Source: Leptospira ainazelensis
GTDB lineage: Bacteria > Spirochaetota > Leptospiria > Leptospirales > Leptospiraceae
Assembly (NCBI RefSeq): GCF_016918785.1
Contig: NZ_JAFFPT010000038.1
Span: forward strand, 73,786 to 137,785
Length of the DNA: 64,000 nt
Direction: 5' to 3'
Part shown: one piece after another, positions 36,624-46,670 of the stretch
Layout: each line of letters opens with the position of its first letter
Position numbering within the stretch: the stretch's first letter is position 1
Notes under the pieces: model-generated
Told to the model about the DNA's origin: nothing
What the model saw: the letters and a program-made list of their open reading frames with translations, nothing else
Databases searched by the model: none
Translations under genes and position numbers: made by a program

Positions 36624-36932
36624 ATGTTTGGAAACAAGTTAGAATCCCTAAAGCAGATGAATCAGATGCGCGTGAGAATGAAAAAAGTGGAAAAAGATCT
36701 CATGTCTCTCTCTTTCGAAGCAAAGTCGAAAAACGATCTCGTAACTTGTATCTCGGACGGAAAACTGAACATCAAAGACATCCTCATCGAAGACGAACTT
36801 CTCGCGAAAAACGATAAAAAACTTTTACAAAAAAGTATCAAACAGGCCGTCACACGCTCTCTGGAACTCGCTCAAAAAGCCGCCGAAGAAAGAATGGGCG
36901 AATTCCGCGGCATGATCCCCGGAATGGAATGA
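36624..36932 (+). CDS. YbaB/EbfC family nucleoid-associated protein
   Basis: 102 residues, typical length. KQMNQMRVRMKKVEKDL forms the N-terminal helix, VTCISDGKLNIKDILIEDELL the central sheet and KQAVTRSLELAQKAAEERM the C-terminal helix of the YbaB fold. EbfC/YbaB dimers bind DNA as tweezers; the Borrelia homologue binds 5'-GTnAC. In many bacteria the gene sits between dnaX and recR, but here it stands alone. Confidence 0.85.
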   Translation: MFGNKLESLKQMNQMRVRMKKVEKDLMSLSFEAKSKNDLVTCISDGKLNIKDILIEDELLAKNDKKLLQKSIKQAVTRSLELAQKAAEERMGEFRGMIPGME

Positions 36933-37291
36933 TTCTTTTCTTTTTGAAAAAAGATTCTTCCGAAAATTTTATCCCCTACGCGCTTTAAGTCCGATTGCAA
37001 GAATTTTTTAAAGAGAGACTTTGTCGGAACAATCGTTTCGAATGAAATGAATTCTTAGATTGTAAGAAATTCCTTACAGAGTTGTCCAAAAATCGGAAAG
37101 AAAATTTGTAATAGCTCCTACGAAGAACTTACAATGCGATATCTTTCCCTTTTCGAGAGAAGGTTTGTTCGATTGAAAACGGAGGAGTTCCCACAAATTA
37201 CGTTGCTTTAGAGGTTTACTAACTTTTTAACCGGCATCTTTTTGTTAGAATTTGATGGAGTTCCTACATTCCTCAGTTTTGGGGCAAACTC
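36933..37291. other. intergenic region with dispersed repeat (copy A)
   Basis: About 360 bp between ybaB and the convergent metalloprotease gene, with no supported gene. It holds a GAGTTCCCACA box at 37185 followed by attacgttgctttagaggttt, and a second box GAGTTCCTACA at 37258. A further TTTGTAATAGCTCCTACGAA copy lies at 37105-37122. The composite arrangement recurs at 44440 and 51350. Confidence 0.55.
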
Positions 37292-38836
37292 TTATTCCGT
37301 TCTATTTCGATCGGAAGAATGAAAGTATTCAAGAGGACAGATGATCTCCGGACCGTCCGTCTCCGGAAGAAAAAAAACCTCCCCCTCGTCGTTCGTTTTG
37401 GTTACGGATTGGGAAACCTGACCGAGACGATACGGATCCGCATTGACTTGTAAAATTTTTAAACTTGGAGCCGTCTTTTTCAAAAGAACAACCGCCGGTT
37501 GAGTTCCGGTGTTGCTCCGATTCTGATCGATAAAATGAAACTGCCCCGGCTTGAGATTGGAAAGGGGAAGAATAAAAGGAAGAGGTTGTGTGTCATACAA
37601 CTTTCGTAACTCTCCTCCGTCTTGATTCGCTGGAGGAAAGGGAAGAGCCGATAGAACGGATTCCATTCCTGTTTTAAAACCGGCCGCTCCCGCAGAATCC
37701 ACACCCAACTGAGCTTCCGAAAGAGTAGTTTCTCCCGTCGACAACCAGAGAAAGGCCGCGAACAAACGGACAAAGGATGTTTCACCTGAAATTCCGAGAT
37801 CGTTTTTCTGAGACGCCGAAAGAGAGGTCACTGCGGGAGAAGTAAGAAAAATCTCGGCTAAACTCTGCGCGTCTTTTGCTCTTATCGACGGACCCGCGAC
37901 CGTTTTCTTAAAGAAAGAATTTCTTTCCTGAAGATTCGTTCCGGAAACGGTGTAAAGATATTTTATAAAGGCGTAAGCAAAAGAATAATCCACGATCGAT
38001 GAAAAATTCGCCGACCCGAAAATGGTGGAACCGTTCACTCCTCTCGCACATACTCCGGAAACGTTTCCTCGATAACACTGGATACGATTTGTCTGAGGAG
38101 AATAACCGGCGATATCGCTCGCGACCTCGCTTGTTCCCTCGTTCAACCACGTTTCATCCCGAACCTTTTGAGAAAGATAATCGGGAAGTTCGTATTGAAA
38201 TCGGATGAGATGTTGAAATTCGTGAGCGATCGTGGAAAGCATCGTATCCGACTTTCCTAAAGCGAGATCCTTTTCGGCCAATTCTTTCAACTGCACGGAA
38301 TCTATATAAAGAATTTCTTTTGTATTGGAACGGACATTCGACCGGGGATCGTCGGAAAGAAAATCGAAAGGATCGAAAAAACCCGCGACGAAGGAACTTC
38401 CGGGTTTGCTTCCGTCGCGAATATCCAAAAAAAGGATGTGAACCTTTCCGTTTTGGTCCATATCGGAAGGAGTTCCGAAGGCGGCGCTGAGTTTTGGAAA
38501 AATTTTCTGATCGAATTCTCGAACAATATTTTTGTAATCCAGATTCTGCTCTTGTCCGAATTCTGCGTAGACGGAAACCGTATCTCCTTCTCCCACGAGA
38601 CTCGCTTGAAGACAATAAGATGAGTTTTTTGTAATGTCCCTTACCCAGAATTTACCGGGACCGCTACAACTGATCGCGGTGAGAATCAAAGCCTGGACAT
38701 ACTGAGCGCCTAACTTCTGTTTTTCGGAAGGAAAAAGAGAAGGGAAAACACCCTCCAAAGAACAAGCGTCGAGAAAAAAAAGACAGATAAAGATCCCCGA
38801 AAAAATTCCAAAATTGTTTCGAAAATTTCGCTTCAT
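37292..38836 (-). CDS. secreted lipoprotein metallopeptidase, M30 (hyicolysin)-like
   Basis: 514 residues from the ATG at 38836, chosen because it gives a clean lipobox signal peptide (GIFICLFFLDAC, Cys25); an ATG 87 bases upstream adds a hydrophilic leader. The zinc site is STIAHEFQHLIRF (HExxH at 205-209), with a downstream TWLNEGTSEVASDI Glu as third ligand. This arrangement matches M30-type neutral metalloproteases, several of which are annotated in Leptospira as possible virulence factors. It should sit on the outer surface or in the periplasm, anchored by lipid. Confidence 0.8.
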   Translation of the reverse strand: MKRNFRNNFGIFSGIFICLFFLDACSLEGVFPSLFPSEKQKLGAQYVQALILTAISCSGPGKFWVRDITKNSSYCLQASLVGEGDTVSVYAEFGQEQNLDYKNIVREFDQKIFPKLSAAFGTPSDMDQNGKVHILFLDIRDGSKPGSSFVAGFFDPFDFLSDDPRSNVRSNTKEILYIDSVQLKELAEKDLALGKSDTMLSTIAHEFQHLIRFQYELPDYLSQKVRDETWLNEGTSEVASDIAGYSPQTNRIQCYRGNVSGVCARGVNGSTIFGSANFSSIVDYSFAYAFIKYLYTVSGTNLQERNSFFKKTVAGPSIRAKDAQSLAEIFLTSPAVTSLSASQKNDLGISGETSFVRLFAAFLWLSTGETTLSEAQLGVDSAGAAGFKTGMESVLSALPFPPANQDGGELRKLYDTQPLPFILPLSNLKPGQFHFIDQNRSNTGTQPAVVLLKKTAPSLKILQVNADPYRLGQVSQSVTKTNDEGEVFFLPETDGPEIICPLEYFHSSDRNRTE

Positions 38837-39023
38837 CGAAATGATTCGACGAAAAAAGACATACAATCTAGAACGTTGACTCGATGAGAGCGGTCCATAG
38901 AATGTAAAAAAGGATCCCGACATGTTTTTTTGTAACGAAGGGAGAGCGGAAACTTGATTGAGATTCTCTCTTGCCCCCGTAACTTGTCAGGATCTTTCTC
39001 CCTCAAATCAGGAGCAATCAACA

Positions 39024-39794
39024 TTGGATAAAATATTTCCTATCGATCCTTTTATAAGATGTGCAAAACACTCGATTCTGATAGGAATCTGGATCCTAAC
39101 TACGGCATCTTGTTCCTCAAGGGAGGAAAGGATCGAACAACATCCAACCGCATTCTTAAAAATCGCCTCCGGGGAATACTATTCTAAAATTGAAAAATTA
39201 GAAGAGGGTTATTTCGTAAGACAGTTGTTTTTGGATACAAACCCGGCAAAGAAGAATTCGAAATTTATCTTTACTCAATTGAGCGTAACCTTGAGCAAAA
39301 ATCGGGAAGAAACAAGAATCGAAGGAATTGCAAAACCCGCCAAAACCGGTTTTCAACTCGTTCCGGAATCTTGCAGAGTTTTTACAAACAGAGAGTCCGG
39401 AAATCGCTGGGCGCTCCTTCGAGCCTACGACTGCGATCATCTCATCTTTGAATTGGAATCAAGAAGACAAAACTTCATTTCGATACAACCGGATTTTATT
39501 CCCGGAACACCCTCCGGAGAATATAGAAAAGCGATCTCTTCCGATCCGAGTCGAATCAGCGCGCTCGTTCTGGAAAGCGGGGGAAAAATTCTCGAAGTCT
39601 GGGGTCTTCGATTGTCCCGGGTTCGTAAAAACGCATCCATCGTTTTGGAAAAAGAAAACGGGAAACGTTATCCGGTAAGAGCCTTGGAAACGATCGAAAC
39701 GACCGGACAAGTCACCGCCGAAGGGATTCCCGTGGACAAAGGGGACATTCTTCTTTATTCAAATCCGGGAGAATCGAACCCTCTCTCTTATTGA
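39024..39794 (+). CDS. hypothetical lipoprotein
   Basis: 256 residues if the TTG at 39024 is used, as favoured by CAGGAG nine bases upstream; a longer in-frame ATG at 38958 adds 22 polar residues. The signal peptide ends ILTTASC. The mature protein is about 225 residues of mixed strands. [17 protein letters not shown] and [15 protein letters not shown] suggest beta-sandwich repeats, but I recognise no family. Divergent from the M30 gene, convergent with the LRR lipoprotein. Confidence 0.65.
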   Translation: MDKIFPIDPFIRCAKHSILIGIWILTTASCSSREERIEQHPTAFLKIASGEYYSKIEKLEEGYFVRQLFLDTNPAKKNSKFIFTQLSVTLSKNREETRIEGIAKPAKTGFQLVPESCRVFTNRESGNRWALLRAYDCDHLIFELESRRQNFISIQPDFIPGTPSGEYRKAISSDPSRISALVLESGGKILEVWGLRLSRVRKNASIVLEKENGKRYPVRALETIETTGQVTAEGIPVDKGDILLYSNPGESNPLSY

Positions 39795-39806
39795 TTTTTA
39801 AGAATA

Positions 39807-40529
39807 TTATAAATTACTGGAATAGATTGGAACCAATTTCAGATAAGGGAGTTGAATCCGAATCCAGTCCAATTCTTCTTTGGAAATATTCAGACCGGAC
39901 CATTCCAAATAACGAAGGTCTTTTAGATCATAGATATATTTAATTTCTTTGATATTCGTATTTCCGATTCTCAGCTCGAGAAGATATTTACAGCCGGCGA
40001 TCGGTTCCAATGACGCCACCTCGGTTCCTCGAATGTCCAACTGTCTGAGTTTGCATTCGGAACCGATAAAGGAAAGATTCTTGATTTTGGTTTTGTACAA
40101 ACCCAGTTTTGTAAGAGCTCCTACATTCGGATAACGGGAAAGATCCTTTTCGTCCACTTGAGTCCCATTCAAATAGAGGCTATGGAGCAGGGGAAGTTTG
40201 GAAAGAGGACTCAAATCCTTTACCTTGGTTCCATTTACGTTGAGAAAACCTACAGTCTTCAAAGCGCTCAATTCTTCTAAGTTCTCAAACTCAGGATGTA
40301 GAATTTCCAGAGAAACCAAATTCCTAAAATCGCTCAATCTCGCCGTGTCCGGAAATTCGTCCTCGTTAAAACCGATCCAACGCACCTGATAAGGATAGTA
40401 TCTTAGAGTTTTCCCTTCCCTGGAAAATACGGGAATCGCCCCGGAAATCGGCTCCCTCTCTAAAATTGAACAGGACAAAAGACAAAAAGGAAAAATCAAA
40501 AGAAAAATCTTTCTAAAAAAAGGAACCAT
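39807..40529 (-). CDS. leucine-rich-repeat lipoprotein
   Basis: 240 residues from the ATG at 40529 (an ATG at 40544 is equally possible). Signal peptide [14 protein letters not shown] with a lipobox Cys. From residue 70 there are about six LRRs of about 22 residues with the pattern LxxLxxLxLxxTxVxDLSPLSxL (for example [40 protein letters not shown]), an internalin-like type. A surface or periplasmic binding role is likely. One repeat contains the in-frame VGALT encoded by a dispersed palindrome at 40110-40125. Confidence 0.8.
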   Translation of the reverse strand: MVPFFRKIFLLIFPFCLLSCSILEREPISGAIPVFSREGKTLRYYPYQVRWIGFNEDEFPDTARLSDFRNLVSLEILHPEFENLEELSALKTVGFLNVNGTKVKDLSPLSKLPLLHSLYLNGTQVDEKDLSRYPNVGALTKLGLYKTKIKNLSFIGSECKLRQLDIRGTEVASLEPIAGCKYLLELRIGNTNIKEIKYIYDLKDLRYLEWSGLNISKEELDWIRIQLPYLKLVPIYSSNL

Positions 40530-40712
40530 CTCGCTCGGAATCATTCTACGAACGATTGAGAACCGGGTTCGAAGAAATAGAAACCAAATTCTAATTCGTT
40601 TCCGAAATGTAAAAAGACTTCCCTCCTGGATGGGTTTCACGAGATTCTCCTTGGAAGTACGCTTAAGATTCATTTTTCACTGATATTGAGTTTGACTCTC
40701 ATATTCACATTT

Positions 40713-40727
40713 TGAGAATGGTTTTCA
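40713..40727 (+). promoter_or_regulatory. candidate Fur box upstream of the HmuY/TonB-receptor operon
   Basis: TGAGAATGGTTTTCA matches the 7-1-7 Fur consensus TGATAATnATTATCA at 11 of 14 fixed positions and lies 20 bp upstream of the operon's first ATG. Position and gene content support iron control; the match is by eye. Confidence 0.5.
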
Positions 40728-40746
40728 AATGGCAGAAGGAGAATTC

Positions 40747-41331
40747 ATGAAAACTTTCCAAAAAATCGTAAAAACGACAGTTATTATCGGCCTCATCTTA
40801 GGCACCCTCAGTCACTGTAAAAAAGAGGATAAGGAAGAAATCGATCCTATCACTCTGCTTTTACTGGGACTTACCGCAAATAGCTACAATTGTTCCGCAA
40901 CTGTAGGAGGAAGAGTGGCAGGGCTTCCGGCTATGACCGCAACCACTTCCGTTCAAACCCTCGTCTACGGCAAGGTTCCATTTGTAAATCACTCGATCGC
41001 CGCTGTAAAGTTTTCCGATGTAAAGGCTGGGGATCAGATTTCCTTTACCGGAAGAAACGTAGCGGACTTTGACGAAGGAACCGCGGGTAACGTAAACGCG
41101 CCGTTAGTCTACAATACCGCGTCTTGTCCTTTATTGGATTCTGCTTATGATTCTACAAGAGCCTCTTACGCGACTACCAGCGAAGGTCAATATGGAAGCG
41201 CGGCAGGAAACGGTCCTTACGTCTACACTCTCAACGCGACAAAAGGCGGAGACTACTACTTCGTTTTTTACTTAGCGAGTAGAACCGCGGAACCGCCAAC
41301 AACGACGTTTCAAATCACTCTGAAAAACTAA
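40747..41331 (+). CDS. lipoprotein of heme-uptake operon
   Basis: 194 residues from the ATG at 40747, which has AGAAGGAG upstream; an earlier in-frame ATG at 40729 would place that site inside the gene. The signal peptide ends LGTLSHC. The mature part has paired cysteines (SYNCSAT, TASCPLL) and beta-rich segments. No known family. It lies 21 bp before the hmuY-like gene and behind a Fur-like box, so it is probably an accessory heme or iron lipoprotein. Confidence 0.7.
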   Translation: MKTFQKIVKTTVIIGLILGTLSHCKKEDKEEIDPITLLLLGLTANSYNCSATVGGRVAGLPAMTATTSVQTLVYGKVPFVNHSIAAVKFSDVKAGDQISFTGRNVADFDEGTAGNVNAPLVYNTASCPLLDSAYDSTRASYATTSEGQYGSAAGNGPYVYTLNATKGGDYYFVFYLASRTAEPPTTTFQITLKN

Positions 41332-41352
41332 ATTTTCTTTTTGGCCTTTGTA

Positions 41353-42054
41353 ATGAAACGAATCTCGAACTTCAAACCTCTTTGGAAACTAATTCGTCTG
41401 GGGTTCGGGATCGTAATCTTTTTATCCTGCGCGAGACAAAATCCGGCCGTGGACGAAACGGAACTCGCTATAAGACAATCCCTTCTCGCTCTTCAAAAAC
41501 AATTGGAAGAAGCGGCGAGTTCTAAAATTCTTTCCACGGAATCCAACGGCGACGGTTCTTATACCACAAAGGTAAGAGCGATTTCGTATGACGTTTGGAT
41601 CAAATTCAGCTTTGCCAATTTATCGCAAGCCTCCGTTCCCGATTCGGCGGGAGGTTGGGACGTTGGGTTTCAGAGATTCAAACTCCAGACAAACAGCGGC
41701 CTGACCAACTCTTCCGGAAACGGTGGCGCTTGTATGACCAACCCGGTTCTTACGGATTTTAACGTAGCATCGGTAAGTTCCTCGACGGCTTTGGGTTGTA
41801 CAAACGCCAATTTTTCAAAGGACACTAACGTTTCCGAAGTAGCGGCGGGAGGAGTCCAAACCGATTACGTCGGAAACGACGTCCTCAATAAATGGTTTAA
41901 CTACACTCTCGCTTTTTTACAACCTAACAATAAGATTTTTATAATACGATCCCATACCGGCAACGAATATTACCTTTTCCAAATCACCGGTTATTACAGC
42001 TCCGAAGGGACTTCGGCCTATCCTACCGTAAAATGGAAACAGATCCCTTACTAA
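41353..42054 (+). CDS. hmuY: HmuY family heme-binding lipoprotein
   Basis: 233 residues from the ATG at 41353. The signal peptide ends IVIFLSC. The mature domain shows the HmuY pattern: [30 protein letters not shown] and the C-terminal [15 protein letters not shown]...VKWKQI. In Porphyromonas, HmuY takes heme from host proteins and hands it to the TonB receptor HmuR. Here the next gene 4 bp downstream is exactly such a receptor. Heme-ligand residues cannot be assigned by eye. Confidence 0.82.
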   Translation: MKRISNFKPLWKLIRLGFGIVIFLSCARQNPAVDETELAIRQSLLALQKQLEEAASSKILSTESNGDGSYTTKVRAISYDVWIKFSFANLSQASVPDSAGGWDVGFQRFKLQTNSGLTNSSGNGGACMTNPVLTDFNVASVSSSTALGCTNANFSKDTNVSEVAAGGVQTDYVGNDVLNKWFNYTLAFLQPNNKIFIIRSHTGNEYYLFQITGYYSSEGTSAYPTVKWKQIPY

Positions 42055-42058
42055 TTTC

Positions 42059-44152
42059 ATGTTCCTAATTCATAAACTTCTTCAACACAAGGGAATTTCA
42101 GTTTTTTTTCTCATTCTTTTTCTTTCACCCTTACAGGCTCAAGACGACAAAACAAAAAAAGAAACCCCAGTTCCCGAAAAAGAATCGCCTAACACTACGA
42201 CTGTGAAGCCGGATTCGAACGGCGCTGAAACTCAGAAAGAGAACGGACAAGAGGATTCTCAGATCGTAGTCACGGGGTCGCGCGGAGAAAGAAGACTCAA
42301 GGATTCCACGGTCGCGACGGAAGTTATTTCGAGAAAAAAAATCGAAGCGAGCGGAGCAAGAAACGCCGCTGAAGTTTTGGAAACTCAACTCGGAATCGAC
42401 GTCGTTCCCTTTTTCGGCGGATCCAGGGTTCGAATGTTGGGTATGGATTCGCAGTATGTTTTGATTCTAATCGACGGGGAAAGAATTTCGGGAAGACTCA
42501 ACAACGCAGTGGACCTAAGCCGTTTTAAAGTTCAAAACTTGGAAAGAATCGAAATCGTCAAAGGAGCTTCTTCCGCGTTGTATGGGGCCGACGCGATCGG
42601 AGGGGTGATCAATCTTATCACGCGGGAAGCCGATAAAAAACTCAGCTATGAGATGAGAACCACTTACGGAAACGGAAGTCGAAAAAACTTCAACACCGAG
42701 GGGGAATTCAATACGACCGCGAATCTGGGTTTTCGAAACGAACTCGTCAGCGGAAACGTTTCTGCGGGTTACAATAAAAATCCCGGCTATCGTTTGGTTC
42801 CGGATTCCCAAGCGACTACCGGAAACGCATATCAAGATTTGAACACGGGGATGAATCTCACGTTCAATCCGGACGGAAAATTCAAGGGAAAGACAAGAAT
42901 TCTCTATCAACACAGAGATCAAAACGGGGTCGACGTAACTCAGTCCAAAGCCGTTTTTGATCGAAACAACAAAACACACGACTTTCTTGCGACCGGAGCA
43001 TTGGAATACGGATTCGGAAGAAAAAATCTGATCTCGTTTCGAGGAAACATTTCGAAATGGGAAAACAAATACTACAACAACCAAAGGGGTTCCGATGAGT
43101 TGGACGTAAAACAGCTCAACGCCGAATTAACTTCGCAAGGAACCGTTCAGTTAGACTATCAAGCCGCGGAAAGACATTTTATCACGGCTGGAGTCGAATC
43201 TTTCGCAAACGAATTAGAATCCGATCGTTTGCAGAACCGTTTTGTATATCGTACTCGAAGGGCAGCATTTTTCCAGAATGAATGGACCGTTTCCCGTTCC
43301 CCCAGAATCCGTATCGTTCCCGGAGTTCGATACGACGACGATTCTCAATTTGGAAATCAGACAACTCCTAAGTTAGCCGCACGTTATGATATTCTTCAAA
43401 ACTTAGTCTGGAGAACCAGTTACGGAAGAGGGTTTCGGCCTCCGAGTTTTCAGGAATTGTATCTTCGTTTTGAAAATCCCGCAGTCGGATACGTCGTGGA
43501 AGGAAATCCGAATCTAAAACCCGAAAAATCGATCACGGTCAATTCCGATCTTGAATACAGTCCTTTTAGTTTTCTTACTTTATCCTTTAGTTTGTATCGA
43601 AACGATATCATCAACTTGATCCAATACAAATTCGATTCCAACCAAGGAAGGGAGTTTTCTCAGTTTCAATTGCAGAACATAGCCAAGGCTTACACTCAAG
43701 GCGGGGAACTCGGAGTTCAATATCGTTTTCTAAAAAACTATACGCTTGAACTCGGTTACAATCAAACCGATACGAGGGATCTGACGACGGATCGTCCCTT
43801 GGAAGGAAGGGCCCTCCACCAAATTTCGGCGAATTTTATCTACAATTCTCCTAACGGTTTTCAATTCAACCTTCGGGGAAAACATTTAGACAAAAGACCG
43901 TTTTACAGTTCGACTAACAACCTTTCGGCGGCGGGACAAGATTATATTCCTACCGAAGTCAAATTGAACGAAAATCCGCCGGTGACTTACGGAAAACCCT
44001 TTACGATCATCAATATAAGAATGGAACAAAAATTCTTCGAGAAACACTTTGCGTTGTTTGTAGGTGTGGATAACGTTCTAAACGAATACGAGCTCGCATA
44101 CAACCCTACAAGACCTAGATTTTATTACGGCGGTTTTTCGGCCCAGTTTTGA
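42059..44152 (+). CDS. hmuR: TonB-dependent outer-membrane receptor (heme/hemin type)
   Basis: 697 residues. After the signal peptide comes a charged linker, the TonB box region [12 protein letters not shown], the plug domain ([48 protein letters not shown]) and a 22-strand barrel ending [10 protein letters not shown] with a C-terminal Phe. A PNLKPEKS segment typical of TonB receptors is present. Partnered with HmuY, it should import heme using the ExbB/ExbD motor encoded at 21 kb. The substrate is inferred from the neighbours, including a heme oxygenase. Confidence 0.9.
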   Translation: MFLIHKLLQHKGISVFFLILFLSPLQAQDDKTKKETPVPEKESPNTTTVKPDSNGAETQKENGQEDSQIVVTGSRGERRLKDSTVATEVISRKKIEASGARNAAEVLETQLGIDVVPFFGGSRVRMLGMDSQYVLILIDGERISGRLNNAVDLSRFKVQNLERIEIVKGASSALYGADAIGGVINLITREADKKLSYEMRTTYGNGSRKNFNTEGEFNTTANLGFRNELVSGNVSAGYNKNPGYRLVPDSQATTGNAYQDLNTGMNLTFNPDGKFKGKTRILYQHRDQNGVDVTQSKAVFDRNNKTHDFLATGALEYGFGRKNLISFRGNISKWENKYYNNQRGSDELDVKQLNAELTSQGTVQLDYQAAERHFITAGVESFANELESDRLQNRFVYRTRRAAFFQNEWTVSRSPRIRIVPGVRYDDDSQFGNQTTPKLAARYDILQNLVWRTSYGRGFRPPSFQELYLRFENPAVGYVVEGNPNLKPEKSITVNSDLEYSPFSFLTLSFSLYRNDIINLIQYKFDSNQGREFSQFQLQNIAKAYTQGGELGVQYRFLKNYTLELGYNQTDTRDLTTDRPLEGRALHQISANFIYNSPNGFQFNLRGKHLDKRPFYSSTNNLSAAGQDYIPTEVKLNENPPVTYGKPFTIINIRMEQKFFEKHFALFVGVDNVLNEYELAYNPTRPRFYYGGFSAQF

Positions 44153-44230
44153 GACCTTTCCCAATCCAGATAAATCGGATTTCCTTTCTTTCAATTCCTT
44201 CGCTTTAGAACGTTAGACGCCATATGCTCG

Positions 44231-44268
44231 TAAACGAGTTTTCCGATCCAAACACTCGTTTAGTTTTT
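44231..44268 (+). terminator. intrinsic terminator after the TonB-receptor gene
   Basis: TAAACGAG at 44231-44238 pairs with CTCGTTTA at 44255-44262 across a 16-base loop and is followed by GTTTTT, 78 bp after the receptor stop codon. Confidence 0.55.
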
Positions 44269-44439
44269 ACGAACTGCTTTTTATTATAAGGAGAATCCGA
44301 ATTCGAGTTTTAAGATTCGAAGAATGGATCCGTTTCGTGGAAACGACGGACCTCCTGGATGATCGACTGTTTCGGAGTCGATTCCAAAAATCCGAAACCG
44401 ATTACAAGACCAAAACCGGCTCGCAATATAAGAACACTA

Positions 44440-44514
44440 GAGTTCCCGCAGATTTCGTCCCTTTAGAGGTTTCAAGGGATTTTCTTTCGTTCCATTCTTG
44501 TTTGAGCTCCTACA
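44440..44514. repeat. dispersed composite repeat (copy B)
   Basis: GAGTTCCCGCA at 44440 followed by gatttcgtccctttagaggttt, and a second box GAGCTCCTACA at 44504. Over 34 bases the first part matches copy A near 37184 at 28 positions. The rest of the 450 bp between the receptor and the MFS gene holds no supported gene. Confidence 0.6.
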
Positions 44515-44600
44515 TTTGGAGTTTTTCGGACCGGCTCAAAACTTCGAACTGCGGTGGATTCGATTCTTACCTTATAAAATTTACAGAGAGTTTTTATTTT

Positions 44601-45827
44601 CTAACGTTCTTTCTGATTCAAAAATTTATAAAAAGGAATACTTACGAGAACGAGAAGAATCTGCGCGAGACCGAAAACGACGGCCGTAAGGGAAGAACTT
44701 CGAAACAAAAAAATAGAATCCGAAATTTTATCAAGTCCGACCGAAGAAATCGGACCTAGAAAAAAACCGAGGGAACCGATTCCTGTCAAAGCAGACATTA
44801 CGATTCCGTTATTCTCCCGATTACAAAGAGAGGAAGCCAAACGCAGAGAAGTTGCAAACATAAGGCCGGCTCCCAAACCGCAAAAAAGAAGAGAGATCGT
44901 AATCCAAAAAAGAGAATGAAATGTTCCGGAAAGAGTCAGCGCGACTCCGTAGATCAACGAGCCGAGGGCGACCGGAAAATACTTTCCGGTTTTTTTAGAA
45001 AGACGGATCGCCGGATAAGACAAAAGCGCCATAGGAAGAAAAACGAGTGAAAGTAAACGCCCAGTCTCCGAAGGATTGAGTAAAAATTCTTCTCGAAGAC
45101 GAAGATTGAGGGAACTCATAAAATAGCCGGATGTAAATCGATCTAAGAATTGAAACGCCATAGGAAACAAAAGAAGCGGATGAGAAAGAAAAATGATTCC
45201 GGATTCTTTCCAGGAAGAATGTTTTTTGGAAGTTAGGGTTTCCACTTCGGGAACAAAACGATAAACGATAAAAGCTAAAAATAGAAGAATCCCCGAACCC
45301 GCGTAAAAAGGAAGATAGGGATTTTCTTTCCCTAAAAATCCGAGTGAAATTCCGACCGCACCTCCCAAAGAAAGAAGCATTCCGGAAAAACCCATCAAGG
45401 CCCCACCTTTGAGTTTCAAAGAGAATCCTCCGTGTTCGAAATCGGCGACAGAAGCCAAAAGTAAACCGATGACAAAGACATGAGCTCCTCCTTCCAAAAA
45501 TCGGAGACTCAAAAGTATGGGAAGATTCTCCGCATACGGAAGAAGACTCAAAAGTAGGGCGTCGAAAAAACAAAAAAGAATGATGATCTTCTTTCTGGTC
45601 CCGAAACGATCCGAAAGAAAACCGGCAATCGGAGAAAAGAAAAAAGATCCGAGCATCGCCACGCTCAAAAACCAGGCAACCTCGCTGTTGCCCGATTGGA
45701 ATCTATCCTTTACAATTTCTTTAAATACGGGAACGATCATCGTTACCGGAAGCATCGCCAAAAAAATAGCTCCCGGTAAAAAGTAGACCGAACCTTTTTG
45801 TTTATCCTTTGGAGAGGACTGAGTCAT
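44601..45827 (-). CDS. major facilitator superfamily transporter
   Basis: 408 residues, about twelve helices. [18 protein letters not shown] is the MFS loop 2-3 motif. It starts inside the end of the heme oxygenase gene (26-bp overlap), so the two are co-translated. That linkage suggests export of a heme breakdown product or another step of heme/iron use, which is inference; the substrate is unknown. It converges with the receptor operon. Confidence 0.88.
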   Translation of the reverse strand: MTQSSPKDKQKGSVYFLPGAIFLAMLPVTMIVPVFKEIVKDRFQSGNSEVAWFLSVAMLGSFFFSPIAGFLSDRFGTRKKIIILFCFFDALLLSLLPYAENLPILLSLRFLEGGAHVFVIGLLLASVADFEHGGFSLKLKGGALMGFSGMLLSLGGAVGISLGFLGKENPYLPFYAGSGILLFLAFIVYRFVPEVETLTSKKHSSWKESGIIFLSHPLLLFPMAFQFLDRFTSGYFMSSLNLRLREEFLLNPSETGRLLSLVFLPMALLSYPAIRLSKKTGKYFPVALGSLIYGVALTLSGTFHSLFWITISLLFCGLGAGLMFATSLRLASSLCNRENNGIVMSALTGIGSLGFFLGPISSVGLDKISDSIFLFRSSSLTAVVFGLAQILLVLVSIPFYKFLNQKER

Positions 45828-46479
45828 AGGTTTCCTTTCCGATCGCGGCGATCAGATCTTTTTCCAATTCCGAAAAAATTCCTTGGTTCAAAAGAAAAAC
45901 CTGTTTGGACTCGGAAAGAATATTCTGTTTTTCTGAATCGTCAATCGCAAGCGCGTCTAACGCGGCTCTGTAGTTTTGTTTAAAACCGTTGATGTCAGTA
46001 ACTTTTGGAAACTCGTAAAAAGAAATTCCTTCTCCTTCCGGAAGTGCGAGGGCTTTGCTCGCTACCTTCTTAAGAATCTGACCTCCGGAAAGATCGCCCA
46101 AATAACGCACGTAAGAATGGGCCACAAGAAGCAGAGGTTGTGTTCCGGAAATCTTTCGGATTCTATCCACGTAAACCTGAGTAGCCGCAGTGGGCTTGTG
46201 CTCTTCCGGTTTCCAAGATCCGTAAAAAAACTGAAGATCCTTTAAAATTGCGTCCTTACGGTTGAGTTCGGGAAAGAACATCGTTCCGAGAAGCGCGTCC
46301 TTGGAATGGAGTTCCAATTCTTTTTCTAAGGCTTCATAGACAAAATAGAAGGCTTCCAGATGTCGCGAGTAGGTTCCTTTTTCCAAAACTCCTTTCATAA
46401 AACAGCGAATAAAGGCGGAGCTTTCCGCGGATTTGTGTTCCTCAGAGGTTCCTTCTCGAAGTAAAGTAGCTAAGTTCAT
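45802..46479 (-). CDS. hemO: heme oxygenase
   Basis: 225 residues, single domain, with AGGAG upstream of the ATG. It opens heme to biliverdin, CO and Fe2+. The proximal ligand His is His15 in [10 protein letters not shown] and the distal-helix glycines are in [13 protein letters not shown]. Heme oxygenase is required in pathogenic Leptospira for using hemoglobin iron. Its divergent promoter carries a Fur-like box and its neighbours are heme-uptake genes, so the whole stretch forms a heme-iron module. Confidence 0.95.
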   Translation of the reverse strand: MNLATLLREGTSEEHKSAESSAFIRCFMKGVLEKGTYSRHLEAFYFVYEALEKELELHSKDALLGTMFFPELNRKDAILKDLQFFYGSWKPEEHKPTAATQVYVDRIRKISGTQPLLLVAHSYVRYLGDLSGGQILKKVASKALALPEGEGISFYEFPKVTDINGFKQNYRAALDALAIDDSEKQNILSESKQVFLLNQGIFSELEKDLIAAIGKETYDSVLSKG

Positions 46480-46524
46480 TGCGTATCTCCTGACAATACT
46501 GTGACAATTCTTTTTATTTGATAC

Positions 46525-46539
46525 TGAGAATCAAACTTA
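46525..46539 (-). promoter_or_regulatory. candidate Fur box upstream of hemO
   Basis: TGAGAATCAAACTTA matches TGATAATnATTATCA at 10 of 14 fixed positions, about 46 bp upstream of the hemO start. Extended as GATACTGAGAATCAAACTT it matches the 19-bp classical box at 13 positions. Confidence 0.45.
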
Positions 46540-46614
46540 TTTTCTTGAAATTTTCATTCTTCGGAAAAGTTGAAATGTAGGAGCTCATACAGTCTCTGTT
46601 TTAAGATACAATAT

Positions 46615-46635
46615 TGATATATCATTATCATTATT
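46615..46635 (+). promoter_or_regulatory. candidate Fur/Zur box upstream of the CobW-type gene
   Basis: TGATATATCATTATCATTATT holds tandem ATTATC-type hexamers and a TGAT...ATCA dyad, 36 bp before the start of the CobW-type gene. The nearby gene pair (metallochaperone plus Fur-family regulator) makes Zur the more likely owner. Confidence 0.45.
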
Positions 46636-46670
46636 GACAAAAACTCAGATTCTCCAAACCTGAGCAAATC

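Noticed and set aside
42515..43084. Open frame of 189 residues on the minus strand
   Set aside because: Antisense to the TonB receptor barrel, with no start context.
44337..44759. Open frame of 140 residues after the TonB-receptor gene
   Set aside because: Low-complexity, no ribosome site, overlaps a dispersed repeat and the end of the MFS gene.
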